Assembly (NCBI GenBank): GCA_013375455.1
Contig: JABXJT010000020.1
Location: 1 to 64,000, forward strand
Length of the DNA: 64,000 bases
Direction: 5' to 3'
From: Candidatus Helarchaeota archaeon
GTDB taxonomy: Archaea > Asgardarchaeota > Lokiarchaeia > Helarchaeales > HEL-GB-A
Position numbers and translations under genes: made by a program. The notes under the pieces were generated by a model, which saw nothing but the letters and a program-made list of their open reading frames with translations, was not told the origin of the DNA and searched no databases. This document shows, piece by piece, positions 37,399 to 46,895 of this stretch (within the stretch, counting starts at the first letter, position 1; each line of letters begins with the position of its first letter).

Positions 37399-38040
37399 AT
37401 GAAAGTAGTAAAAGAAGGACTTTGGGTCCTCATTCCTGCAACAATCATACCAATCATTCTTATTTGGTTGACTTTAGCGCCATGGTGGGCTTTAATGTTT
37501 ATTTTTACGGCATTAATGATATTTTTCTTCCGAGACCCAGCCAGAGTGCTGCCTTCCATCCCTAATGCCGTCTTTGCACCAGCAGATGGGCGAATAATTG
37601 AGATACTTCATGAGCCCAACGAATTGACTTTGTTTGTTGAATTAGGGCTTATCAATAGCCATTTGCAGCGAGCCCCCATAGGTGGGACCGTTACGAAGAT
37701 CACGCGAACTACCGGGAAACATAGAATTCTAAATTTCTTCTCACCAAAAATTAATTTTGGTAATCAGACCAATAAAGCCAAAATTGATAATGCACAAAAT
37801 GAAATCGAAATTGAATTAGAGAATTCAAAAAAGATGAGGCTAACGCAAATTGTGGGGATGTTTGCAAGACGATTGAAAAGTTACGTGAAGGTGGGACAAA
37901 AGATAGATGCTGGAGAGAAAGTAGGATTGATATATTTTGGTTCAATGGTGAAACTACAAATTCAGGGACAATTTGAACTTAACGTGCAAAAAGGTGCGAA
38001 GGTGAAGGCGGCAAAAACCATAATTGCCTATGTGAAGTAG
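37399..38040 (+). CDS. asd: Archaetidylserine (phosphatidylserine-type) decarboxylase
   Basis: 213 residues, short form. Two hydrophobic helices (about 8-45) anchor it. FRDPARVLPS and APADGRI are family blocks, followed by the GGTVTKI and Ile-Asn-Ser-His-Leu-Gln-Arg catalytic segments. The self-cleavage site is Gly181-Ser182 in IYFGSMV, where the pyruvoyl group forms. It decarboxylates archaetidylserine to archaetidylethanolamine. TATA placement suggests a leaderless mRNA. Confidence 0.9.
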   Translation: MKVVKEGLWVLIPATIIPIILIWLTLAPWWALMFIFTALMIFFFRDPARVLPSIPNAVFAPADGRIIEILHEPNELTLFVELGLINSHLQRAPIGGTVTKITRTTGKHRILNFFSPKINFGNQTNKAKIDNAQNEIEIELENSKKMRLTQIVGMFARRLKSYVKVGQKIDAGEKVGLIYFGSMVKLQIQGQFELNVQKGAKVKAAKTIIAYVK

Positions 38041-38081
38041 GTCTGAACATTTTTAAGATCGAATGGTTTTTAAAATAAATT

Positions 38082-38630
38082 ATGACAAAGACAAACATCC
38101 CACTCACGCAAGCTTTCCGACTCGCTTATCCCAAGATTGTATGTCTAATCACTGCTAAAGATAACATTATAACATTAGCATGGACTACTACTATTAGTTT
38201 TAATCCTCCAATTTTTGGAGTTTCCATTGGTCCTACACGCTACACGCACAAGTTGATAACAGAAGCGGGGGCCTTTGGAGTTAACCTACCAACAATGGAA
38301 ATAGTTGATAAAGTTCTGTATTGCGGACGAAATTCTGGTCGAATGGTAAATAAATTTGAGAAAACGGGACTTACTCCAATCGCAGCCAAAAAAATTGATG
38401 CAAAATTGATAAAAGAGTGTGTTGCAAATTTTGAATGCGAAGTGATTGACGCCCAAGAGTATGGGGACCACACATTATTTGTAGGAAAAGTTGTAGCTGC
38501 AATGTGCGAGGAGGGCAAATATCTCTCCACTGAAAAAAGATTAAAAATCGAGGAGTTAGAATTAATATATCATTGTGGAGGAGATCTTTTCTGCTCAAAT
38601 CAACATGCAATAGTTTCGCCTAAAAAATAG
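38082..38630 (+). CDS. Flavin reductase-like (flavoredoxin) protein
   Basis: 182 residues. The FMN-binding split-barrel pattern is clear: VCLITAKDNIITLAWTTTIS, PPIFGVSIGPTRYTHKLI and EAGAFGVNLPT; a Gly-Asp-His segment follows near 127. Such proteins reduce flavins or carry electrons as flavoredoxin. It lies 41 bp after the decarboxylase on the same strand; a redox partner for the nearby reductase is possible but unproven. Confidence 0.85.
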   Translation: MTKTNIPLTQAFRLAYPKIVCLITAKDNIITLAWTTTISFNPPIFGVSIGPTRYTHKLITEAGAFGVNLPTMEIVDKVLYCGRNSGRMVNKFEKTGLTPIAAKKIDAKLIKECVANFECEVIDAQEYGDHTLFVGKVVAAMCEEGKYLSTEKRLKIEELELIYHCGGDLFCSNQHAIVSPKK

Positions 38631-38674
38631 AAAAAAAAGAAATTTAATGGTTTATTCTAGTGATTTAAAGTCGG

Positions 38675-39553
38675 TTAAGTTTCTGGGGCTGCCGTCAAGG
38701 TTTTTTGCGCGTGTCGAGTCAACTGAATTATTGATAGAATGGCGAAGATCAGTAGACCGATGAAGCAAATTGGGATGATGTTGGTGTGCATCCACACGTT
38801 TACGTTTATAAAAGTCGTGGATGGATTGAGCGTGGTAAAGACGTTTGAAAGTCCGATACATGCAGTCAGAGTAATCATAAAGCCCACTCGAGAAATTCTC
38901 TCGCCTATGGTAGGAATATTTACTTCTACTCCCAAGCCTTCTGCCCTTGCGCGGCAGTATTCCTGTATCATAGCACATAGCAATCCAAAAACACCAATGA
39001 TAACCACTATAGCGAGCCATGCCTGATTGGCGCCAGGTCCTATCCAGATATCGCTTGTAAAGATGAAGTAAATAGGTCCGGCAACCCAGAGAATATCTCC
39101 GAATTTATCTAGGACGGCATCATACCAAGCACCTAATTTACTTTCAGAATCCGTAAGTAGGGCAACGACACCATCAAGACTATCCGTAGTCGCCGAGAGG
39201 ATCACGAAGAGTACTCCAAGAAGAATCCAGTTCCCGCCTAAAAACCAGCATTCGAGCGTCCATAGCGCCCATATAAGTCCTAATACGGTAAGTTTATTCG
39301 CAGTTATCCCTATACGGGCATATCCTTTTCCAGCAATAAAGAATGCATGTAAATAAAGAGGTAAAGGTCCTTTGATCTCCTCTGTTGGCGTTTCTATCCC
39401 GTGATGATCAAGCCAGAAGCGGAAATATTCATTAAACGTGATTTCCTTTAAATGAAGTTCTTTTCGTGTCAATATTGTATGCACTAGAAATATTGCTGTT
39501 ATCGCAGAAATCGCGATCAGATAGATTAAATGGAAAATTTCGAATTCAGCCAT
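38675..39553 (-). CDS. CDP-alcohol phosphatidyltransferase (archaetidyl-type)
   Basis: 292 residues, about seven helices. The CDP-alcohol motif DxxDGxxAR(x8)GxxxDxxxD appears as DSLDGVVAL, eight residues, then GAWYDAVLD. All four Asp and both Gly are kept, but the Arg is Leu. A later QEYCRARAEGLG block resembles inositol-phosphate-type members. It would join CDP-archaeol to an alcohol head group. An extra ~90-residue N-terminal region is longer than in small archaeal relatives. The lipid genes nearby support the assignment. Confidence 0.83.
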   Translation of the reverse strand: MAEFEIFHLIYLIAISAITAIFLVHTILTRKELHLKEITFNEYFRFWLDHHGIETPTEEIKGPLPLYLHAFFIAGKGYARIGITANKLTVLGLIWALWTLECWFLGGNWILLGVLFVILSATTDSLDGVVALLTDSESKLGAWYDAVLDKFGDILWVAGPIYFIFTSDIWIGPGANQAWLAIVVIIGVFGLLCAMIQEYCRARAEGLGVEVNIPTIGERISRVGFMITLTACIGLSNVFTTLNPSTTFINVNVWMHTNIIPICFIGLLIFAILSIIQLTRHAQKTLTAAPET

Positions 39554-39738
39554 TTTAACGCCCTTTTAACTTTTATGGATTGTATTAGTTCGATTTAATT
39601 CAAGAGCTTGATAAAGATTTCTATCCGGTTTCATATGAAAGAGTATATTAAGTTTCTTATATCTAGAAATCAAATAATTTTTTTATATTTAGAAGAATAA
39701 TTATCAAACAAATAGGATTAACAAAGGAAAACAAATAA

Positions 39739-42700
39739 ATGTCTGATGCAGCATTACGAGAAATTCGCAAACAAGTAAAGGAAATAATTTTCCACGCAGA
39801 AAAAGAAGAAAAGGAATATAATTGGAATAAGGCAATACAACTCTTGAAAAAAGCAGAGAAAATCAGCATAGATAACAGTCTAGCTGAATTGGAGGGCAAA
39901 ATTTATTATAAATTAGGGGAATACTTCCAAATAGCAACGGATTTCGAGAAAACTAAAGAACAAATATTGGAGGATTATCAATTATCGATTATATATTTTC
40001 AAAAAGCGTGCAATTCATTTAAACAACTTAATAATGAAGGTATGGTAAATGCATCTCTAGGGTCTATTAACCTTCTAAAGTATATATCGGGAGCTGAAGT
40101 AGGTCGAGAAGTAACTTTATTAGAAACAGCAAGAGAAAACTTTACCAAAGCAAAATTGAAGCAAAAAGAAAATAAAAATACAATTGAATCAATAAATATG
40201 GAAATTTTAGAGAAAAGAGCTGAATTCTATATTCTTACAGAAAAAATCCTTTATGGTAAGGAACCTGCAGACTTTAAAGAAAATATTTCTGAAACTGAAA
40301 ATTTTACATCACAGATATGGGAAAAAATAAAAAATCAGCAAGATTTTCCAGAGATTTACCTCTATCATTTTTTAAATGGTCTTAATGAGTTTATTAATTG
40401 GATTGTAAATTATTATTCTGATGAGGATTTTAAATATAAACAATATCTGATCAATAATATCAATAAATTTAGAGAATTTGTTGAAACTTTTGAGAATTCA
40501 AGCAAAAAATTATGTTACCTTTGCGTTTATGTAAATTACGCGACTTATATGCATTTACTCGCAATATATTATTCAGACGATCAATTTGAACAAAGAAAAT
40601 ATTTAAAAAAAGCATTAAGGCTAATGAGAAATGTAGAAATTACAATCCCAAATAATCCAGTTTTAACTGCGTTTTATTTTATTAGAAACACAATTTCAAT
40701 TGTTTTACTAGATGTTGGTTTTCGCACCAGGGATTTTAGGCAAATTTCTGAAAATTTTACTAATTGTATTAATTCAATAGAACTAATCTTTCCTAGATCG
40801 AAAACCATTCATCTTTATCTTTATTTAACTATCACTCTTTTGCTCGGCGCCCTTAATCGTTCTATTCCGAATTCACAAAGTGTTGATTTCACTAATAAAG
40901 CCCTAGATATAGTTGAATTAGTGACAAAAGAAACTTCAGTTTTACCAGATTTTAAAGAGAATATATTTACTGATTGTAAAAATTCTCTATTATGCACAGC
41001 CAATGCTTTATTAGGAGATTTGCTTGAAGACAAAAAAGAAAGATCTAGGCATTTCCAAATTGCATCCAACTTATTTGACAATATCTCAACATATAATTAC
41101 CAAAATTATGAAAACTCCACAACTGGTTATATGATATCTTCATGGAGCATTCCTAAAGCTGGAATGTTATTGGCTCAAAATGCATCAATCCTTTCAGAAA
41201 AAATTAATTATTATCAAAAGACTATAGAATTATTATCGAAAAGTAAAAAACAGGAAGTAGCTATGGTACGTATCTCAAATTTGTTCATAATTGGGTCAAT
41301 TTACTATAGAATGGGTAGAATCACAAATGATAATAAAATATTCAAAAAATCCTATTTGGCATATATGAATGCAACGGAGCATTGTAAGAATAACGGATAT
41401 TATAATTTGGTTGGATCAGGCCATGTAAAGCTAGCTCAAATTGAGGATCACTTAGGCAATTTCCTATCTGCGGCAAAAAATTATCAAAAAGCATTAGAAT
41501 CTTTTGATAAAGCGCTACTTACCTTGACTTATGCAAAAAAGAGTAAAAAAATTGTTCAATTAAAAGAATATCTAAATGCGTGGAAATTTATTGAAATTGC
41601 AAAGTCATTCCACGTGAATGAAGACCATCATAATGCACGATTAAATTATGAAAAAGCGAGCAAAATCTTAGAAGGTATCCGGGACTATAAATTTGAGGCG
41701 CCTTTATACACTGCATGGGCAATATTAGAAAATGCAGAGTATTTAAGCAAAGAAAATAATCATAAGGAGGCTGCTATCGAATACTTAAAAGCTAGGGAAC
41801 ATTTTGAAGAAGCAATTGAGCCCCTCAGTTCTTCACAGAAGAAAAGAAAAATCTCAGAAAAAGATAAAGAAAGAATATCGCTATTACTTGTTGTCGCTAA
41901 TATTAGGGCGCAATATTGTAATGCCCGTTACCAAATTGAAACGGCGCGATTGGAAAGCAAACAGGGAAATCATCTACTTGCGGCAGAATTATACAGTAAG
42001 GCCAGCGCGCTCTTTGAGAAGATATGTCAAACCTATCGAATCAAACGGGAAAAAGATGAACTGAGAGCAGTATTTTATTTATGTAAAGCTTGGGAAAATA
42101 TGGAGCAGGCTGAAGACGAACAAGAATCATCCCTCTACGCCTCTGCCTCAGAATTATTTGAAAAAGCAAGTATTATTTTTCCTGAAAAATGTATGAAACA
42201 ACTATCACTAGGTAATTCGCTATATTGCTCAGCCTTAAAATATGGAAGTTACTTTGACAAATCTATCGATTTTAATGAAAAAAGTAATTTTTATAAGAAA
42301 ATCAAGACGCTTTTACGCGAATCCTCAAAAAATTATCAACTTGGCGGATTTGAACACGATGCACAATGGGCATTGGCGACCTCCACTGTTTTTGATGGCA
42401 TATGGCAACTAATTCAATCCGATAATGAAATCGATTTCTCAAGAAAAAATCAATATTTAAACATTGCAACGAATTATCTTAATTCCGCAATCAATCTTTT
42501 TGAAAAAGCAGGGTATACCGATAAAAAGGAAGATATTTTTAAGTATCTAGAAATGATTAAAGCCGAAAAAGCCATTTTAACTTCTGCATTAGAGGTGATT
42601 GAGAAACCTGCAATTTCTGCCAGTAGTATCGGAATTTCTGCCCCCTCATGTCCTGTGGAAATTAGTTCTTCCGTAAATATCAGTGAGATGCAACAACATG

Positions 42701-43125
42701 ATTTAAAGGCAGAGTCTGAACTAAACTGGCAAAAACGGATCCATCATTTATACCTTTTCATTCCTGGTGGTACATGTATTTATGATCATCCTTTCGAATC
42801 TGAAGTGATGGATATTGAATCAATCTCCGCCAGTTTAGTAACAGGTGGTCTTGAAGGCATTTCCAACATGATCCAAGAACTCACGAAGAAAGAGACAAAA
42901 CTAAAAATTCTCGAACAAGAAGATATCACCATTTTACTTGAGCACGGGAAAGATATTACTGCGGCTCTAATCACGGAGGAGAATTTAGAAACTCTAAGAT
43001 CAAAATTGAAGCAATTAATTGACGAACTCGAAAAACATTTTCAAACAGAATTAGAAACCTTTGATGGTGATATTACCGTGTTTTCCAAGGCAGAGAAATG
43101 TGTTCAAAAAATATTTATTAACTAG
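39739..43125 (+). CDS. Long TPR protein ending in a longin-like domain
   Basis: 1128 residues, soluble. Residues ~10-960 are helical pairs of TPR type, Lys/Glu/Tyr/Asn rich (for example AAKNYQKALESFDKAL, AARLNYEKASKIL-like, AAELYSKASALFEKI). A Ser/Pro linker (about 950-990) leads to residues ~1000-1128: HHLYLFIPGGTCIYDHPF, SASLVTGGLEGI and ITILLEHGKDI. These match the cytoplasmic domain of the giant surface protein at 2494-7320 strand for strand. The DNA is visibly more A+T rich than its neighbours. Inferred: a scaffold for GTPase or trafficking-like processes. Confidence 0.72.
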   Translation: MSDAALREIRKQVKEIIFHAEKEEKEYNWNKAIQLLKKAEKISIDNSLAELEGKIYYKLGEYFQIATDFEKTKEQILEDYQLSIIYFQKACNSFKQLNNEGMVNASLGSINLLKYISGAEVGREVTLLETARENFTKAKLKQKENKNTIESINMEILEKRAEFYILTEKILYGKEPADFKENISETENFTSQIWEKIKNQQDFPEIYLYHFLNGLNEFINWIVNYYSDEDFKYKQYLINNINKFREFVETFENSSKKLCYLCVYVNYATYMHLLAIYYSDDQFEQRKYLKKALRLMRNVEITIPNNPVLTAFYFIRNTISIVLLDVGFRTRDFRQISENFTNCINSIELIFPRSKTIHLYLYLTITLLLGALNRSIPNSQSVDFTNKALDIVELVTKETSVLPDFKENIFTDCKNSLLCTANALLGDLLEDKKERSRHFQIASNLFDNISTYNYQNYENSTTGYMISSWSIPKAGMLLAQNASILSEKINYYQKTIELLSKSKKQEVAMVRISNLFIIGSIYYRMGRITNDNKIFKKSYLAYMNATEHCKNNGYYNLVGSGHVKLAQIEDHLGNFLSAAKNYQKALESFDKALLTLTYAKKSKKIVQLKEYLNAWKFIEIAKSFHVNEDHHNARLNYEKASKILEGIRDYKFEAPLYTAWAILENAEYLSKENNHKEAAIEYLKAREHFEEAIEPLSSSQKKRKISEKDKERISLLLVVANIRAQYCNARYQIETARLESKQGNHLLAAELYSKASALFEKICQTYRIKREKDELRAVFYLCKAWENMEQAEDEQESSLYASASELFEKASIIFPEKCMKQLSLGNSLYCSALKYGSYFDKSIDFNEKSNFYKKIKTLLRESSKNYQLGGFEHDAQWALATSTVFDGIWQLIQSDNEIDFSRKNQYLNIATNYLNSAINLFEKAGYTDKKEDIFKYLEMIKAEKAILTSALEVIEKPAISASSIGISAPSCPVEISSSVNISEMQQHDLKAESELNWQKRIHHLYLFIPGGTCIYDHPFESEVMDIESISASLVTGGLEGISNMIQELTKKETKLKILEQEDITILLEHGKDITAALITEENLETLRSKLKQLIDELEKHFQTELETFDGDITVFSKAEKCVQKIFIN

Positions 43126-43388
43126 ATTTTAACATCATAGGTTTAGATCATTCAGAAATTAAAGTGGCAGTTTTAAAATTTTCTTCCGACATTCTCATCA
43201 TAACACTTGTTCTTTCTCAATTCTAATATGATTTTGATAAAACATAGATTTTCCTTGAACTCCGTCAGCAACAAGGATAGCTCGAGAATTAAAAAATCTT
43301 TCAGTGATCTGTTTGGTGTCCAGTGTCTATTTAAACTGCGACAAAATTCCTATATCTTAAAGAATGAAAAAAAGAATAGAACAATTGT

Positions 43389-44582
43389 ATGAGTTCTCTG
43401 CAGAAGCTTGAAATCCTAGGAAAGGCGGCTAAATTTGATACATGCGCCTCAACGGCTTCAAATCGAAATATTCGGAGAAGTAAGGGGTATATAGGAGCGC
43501 CCTTGAGATCCGGGATCTGTCATTCCTTCCTTCCCGACGGCCGCTGCATAACACTTTTAAAAGTATTATACACGAATAAATGTTTACACGACTGTGGATA
43601 TTGTTTTAATTCGGCGGGACATCAAAACCGGATATCATTTGAACCAAATGAGCTAGTTAAGCTATTTATGAATTTATATCTTCGCAATTATGTGGAAGGG
43701 CTCTTTCTAAGTTCGGGTGTGTGTCAAACTGCGGAAAAAACCATGGAGGGTATGATTGAGACCGTCCGCCTATTACGTTTGAAAGAAAATTATGAGGGGT
43801 ATATTCATTTAAAGATCCTTCCAAGCACGCCCTATTACCTCATTAAAGAGGGATCTAGCTACGCAGATCGATTAAGCGTGAATTGTGAGGCTCCAAACAA
43901 GAGTCGGTTTCGAGATTTAAGCGGAACAAAGGAATTTAAAAGTGATATTTTAACGCGAATCGCTTGGATTAAGGGATTGAAAAAGCGAAAACTAATTCCA
44001 TCTGGGCATACAACCCAGTTTGTGGTGGGTGGGGCGGGGGAGTCCGATAAGGAACTATTAAGGATGTCCTTATGGCTTTATGATAAGATGTTATTAAATA
44101 GAGCTTATTATTCTGCGTTTTATCCAATTAAGGGAACTGCACTTGAAGAAAACGCACCTACGCCTGTGATACGCGAACATCGACTCTATCAAGCGGACTG
44201 GCTCATGCGAATATATGATTTCCGATTCTCAGAAATAGAATTGGCCTTTAATGATGAAGATAATATTCCACTCTCGAAGGATCCCAAACTCCTCATAGCA
44301 AAAGCAAACCCTGATCGATTTCCACTCGAAGTAAATGAAGCAAGTTACGAGGATTTAATACATGTACCAGGGGTTGGACCAATTTCTGCAAGACGGATCG
44401 TTAATTTACGGAAGAATGGAGTGTCGGTTGAAGATTTTCATCAATTAGCAAATATAGGAGTGGTTCTCAAACGCGCACGCCCTTATTTATCTGTAGCTCG
44501 TAGAAGGCAGACCCAGCTGGACAACTTTTTGAATAAAAAAGACGTCGAGGTAGTTAAAAATGTCGTGCATGAATGGTATTAA
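43389..44582 (+). CDS. Radical SAM DNA modification/repair protein with HhH and PIP box
   Basis: 397 residues. The radical SAM cluster motif CxxxCxxC lies at C65, C69 and C72 (KCLHDCGYC). The family block LLKVLYTNKC is that of the radical SAM proteins linked to uracil-DNA glycosylase domains. Near 318-345 an HhH motif (LIHVPGVGPISARRIVNLR) should bind DNA. Residues 374-381 (QTQLDNFL) fit the PCNA-binding consensus Q-x-x-L-x-x-F-L. The next gene, DUF4130, overlaps its end by 23 bp. The reaction is unknown; a DNA-lesion repair role is inferred. Confidence 0.85.
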   Translation: MSSLQKLEILGKAAKFDTCASTASNRNIRRSKGYIGAPLRSGICHSFLPDGRCITLLKVLYTNKCLHDCGYCFNSAGHQNRISFEPNELVKLFMNLYLRNYVEGLFLSSGVCQTAEKTMEGMIETVRLLRLKENYEGYIHLKILPSTPYYLIKEGSSYADRLSVNCEAPNKSRFRDLSGTKEFKSDILTRIAWIKGLKKRKLIPSGHTTQFVVGGAGESDKELLRMSLWLYDKMLLNRAYYSAFYPIKGTALEENAPTPVIREHRLYQADWLMRIYDFRFSEIELAFNDEDNIPLSKDPKLLIAKANPDRFPLEVNEASYEDLIHVPGVGPISARRIVNLRKNGVSVEDFHQLANIGVVLKRARPYLSVARRRQTQLDNFLNKKDVEVVKNVVHEWY

Positions 44583-45261
44583 TCTCACAAAAAACACGAC
44601 AGCACGTTTTCTCGACCTAGCCGGGCGCCATAGGAAGTCCCATCGAGATGGATTGATATCGCGCGTTAAACAGGTGCTTAAGGAGAACCCCGCAATAATA
44701 TATAATAAGATGACCAAACTTGCACGACAATTTTACCTTCGGGGGAGGGAAGTGATGGGAGAGTACCATCGGTTAAATGCCTTTGTTCGCTTTAAAGTTT
44801 ACCCCGAGTATCTTCTCACGAGTGAAATCCGACCAGAGCATAATATCGTTGATTTAATGTTTAATTATTTTCGCAGGCGATATCCTGATTTTATAATCCT
44901 CTTTTTCGACCAAAAAAATGGATATCTCTCAACGAGACGTCCTGAAATTCAATTTCCTTGCTTTAAGTATGTAAGAAATTACTGGCACTTTACACGAAAT
45001 TCATGTACATTAAATGAAGTTCGAGAGCGTATTAGAACTCAACTACCAGAAACCTTGAACATTGAGGATTTTAGTTCAGAGACTTGGGAACGTTACTATG
45101 ACTCCCAATATATCAAGGAGCGGAAAAATATCCGGCTTGCCCGAAAAGCGCTTCCCCAAAAAATGATTAAAAAGGCGGGAGGGGGTCTGGCTTATGAAGC
45201 TCGGCGGCTCGAAGAGGAAGAGAAAAATAAGCAGAAGAATTCCTTATTAGATTTTTTATGA
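44560..45261 (+). CDS. DUF4130 probable DNA-metabolism protein with C-terminal PIP-like motif
   Basis: 233 residues, the usual partner of the radical SAM repair protein. Family blocks: REVMGEYHRLNAFVRFK near 62-78, PEHNIVDLMFNYFRRRYPDF, and FPCFKYVRNYWHF. Bacterial relatives may be fused to a uracil-DNA glycosylase domain; here no such domain is present. The basic tail ends KQKNSLLDFL, close to archaeal PIP boxes (KxxLxxFL at 226-233). GAGGT eight bases before ATG 44560 supports the overlapping start. Confidence 0.82.
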   Translation: MSCMNGINLTKNTTARFLDLAGRHRKSHRDGLISRVKQVLKENPAIIYNKMTKLARQFYLRGREVMGEYHRLNAFVRFKVYPEYLLTSEIRPEHNIVDLMFNYFRRRYPDFIILFFDQKNGYLSTRRPEIQFPCFKYVRNYWHFTRNSCTLNEVRERIRTQLPETLNIEDFSSETWERYYDSQYIKERKNIRLARKALPQKMIKKAGGGLAYEARRLEEEEKNKQKNSLLDFL

Positions 45262-45273
45262 GTTTCGATAAAT

Positions 45274-45810
45274 TCATTTAAAAACTGCTGTAATTATACA
45301 ACCTTTGTTCGTATATTCCATTTCTAAGGGAACTTTAATGTAATTTAGAAATTTTTTAAACAAAGGGGAGCACCAGTATTTGCAATACCCTAATCCTTCC
45401 CAGGCCCAAGGATAATCCTTGCAGCCCAACTTTTTCGCCGCCTTATTAAATTTCTTTTTAGCGGGACATTTATCGATAACAATTTTCCCGTAATCATCTG
45501 TTATGTCAGTAGATTGATAGCACTTTAAGGGTATCAAGAATTGGCCTTCATCAATTAAGGTTTTGATAAAAGTGTTCAAAAGCGCTTTTTTGGCTAATTT
45601 TTGTATCATCTGAATCAAAGCATTTTTGATAGGACCAATCCGTCGTTCTACTGATAAATTCACGTCCCATTCGCAGTAATTTTCAACTTCTTCGATCGAA
45701 AAATTCTCATACAAGTATTTCATGATGAAAACATTCTCGTTTGTTAAGGAATCAATCGCGGCATTGTATTTATCCTTATCTGCTTTTTCCTTGATGCCTA
45801 ATTCGCTCAT
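45274..45810 (-). CDS. Cysteine-containing protein of unknown function
   Basis: 178 residues from ATG 45808-45810; an in-frame TTG 27 bp further out is less likely. Several spaced cysteines (KCYQSTDI, DKCPAKKK, GYCKYWCSPL) and the pattern of helices followed by a Cys-rich beta region recall small hydrolases of the L-2-amino-thiazoline-carboxylate-hydrolase type, but the match is weak. It is convergent with DUF4130. Confidence 0.5.
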   Translation of the reverse strand: MSELGIKEKADKDKYNAAIDSLTNENVFIMKYLYENFSIEEVENYCEWDVNLSVERRIGPIKNALIQMIQKLAKKALLNTFIKTLIDEGQFLIPLKCYQSTDITDDYGKIVIDKCPAKKKFNKAAKKLGCKDYPWAWEGLGYCKYWCSPLFKKFLNYIKVPLEMEYTNKGCIITAVFK

Positions 45811-45921
45811 ACAAACACGCAAACCTATAGATATCAATTCTAATTTTAGGAATTACTCAATTTATTAAAAAATTAGATTCTTAATAAATAAATCATATCC
45901 TAGAAAAAGTTTTATTTTATT

Positions 45922-45948
45922 TCTACGACGTAAGTCTGTCGTTGTAGA
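45922..45948 (+). promoter_or_regulatory. Leader hairpin upstream of the fwd operon
   Basis: TCTACGACG (45922-45930) pairs with CGTTGTAGA (45940-45948), one G-U pair, loop of nine. It lies between a TATA-like TTTTATTTTA (about 45909-45918) and the GGAG ribosome site just before ATG 45974. It could be an operator or an mRNA control element. Confidence 0.45.
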
Positions 45949-45973
45949 GTAATATTTCAATGGAGATAGATAC

Positions 45974-46807
45974 ATGGCGGAAATCAAGCTAAGCCCAAAA
46001 GAACTACCAACAATCCCATTAGAAGCAGAAATTACCCCCGATAATTTTGCAGGAAAAAGTATTGATGAAATTAAGAAGTTTAAAATTCTCAAAGGCAATC
46101 GAGAAAAAGAGCTAGGGGACTTTTTTGATGTAAAGGGGGGATCTGCGGAAAATCCAGCGGATATTAAGATTGTTATAGATGGAAACGTGGATCGAGTAAA
46201 ATATATAGGGAGTGGGATGTCGGCTGGCGAAATTCTAATTAAAGGGAATGCAGGAATGCATACAGGAGACGACATGAAAGGCGGGAAGATAACGATAGAA
46301 GGAAATTGCGCTGATTTCTGTGCAATGGAAATAAAGGGCGGTGAATTCGAAGTAAAAGGGAATTCAGGCAACTATCTTGCTGGTGCAAAACGGGGAACAT
46401 GGCGAGGCAGCTCAAAGGGAAAAGTTGTAGTTCATGGGAATTGTGGCGCGGAAGTAGCCGGATGGTTAAGGGGAAAAACAATCGTTCTCAATATCAAAGG
46501 TAATGCAGGGGCATATCTTGGAACTCACATGCATCTGGGAACGATAATCGTGGATGGTAATGTGGATCCAAGAGTGGGTGCCGAAATGAGCGGTGGAAAA
46601 GTCATTATTAATGGAAAACTCTCCGAACTGCTACCGTCTTTTAGCTATATCGGCGAAGTAAATGAAATCGAACTGAATGAAACTGAGAAGATAACGGGGA
46701 CCTATTTAAAATTCGAGGGCGATTTTTCAAACATTTCTCCAAAGGCAAAGAAAAAAGGTGAAATTTACTTAAGTAAGGCAAAAAATTCAGATTTGGTACC
46801 AAAATGA
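45974..46807 (+). CDS. fwdC: Formylmethanofuran dehydrogenase subunit C
   Basis: 277 residues. It is built of the glutamate-synthase-like right-handed beta helix: repeats such as VIDGNVDRVKYIGSGMSAGEI, IKGNAGMHTGDDMKGG, IEGNCADFCAMEIKGG. FwdC is structural in the enzyme that reduces CO2 onto methanofuran, the first step of the archaeal methyl branch. It is the first gene of a five-gene run. Confidence 0.92.
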   Translation: MAEIKLSPKELPTIPLEAEITPDNFAGKSIDEIKKFKILKGNREKELGDFFDVKGGSAENPADIKIVIDGNVDRVKYIGSGMSAGEILIKGNAGMHTGDDMKGGKITIEGNCADFCAMEIKGGEFEVKGNSGNYLAGAKRGTWRGSSKGKVVVHGNCGAEVAGWLRGKTIVLNIKGNAGAYLGTHMHLGTIIVDGNVDPRVGAEMSGGKVIINGKLSELLPSFSYIGEVNEIELNETEKITGTYLKFEGDFSNISPKAKKKGEIYLSKAKNSDLVPK

Positions 46808-46895
46808 TTCATCTCTTAAAAGAAATTTTTCAGATCTAATAAAAGAAATTGTTACCACAATTATTTTTATTTTTCATACCAAAAGTAGATTAGAA

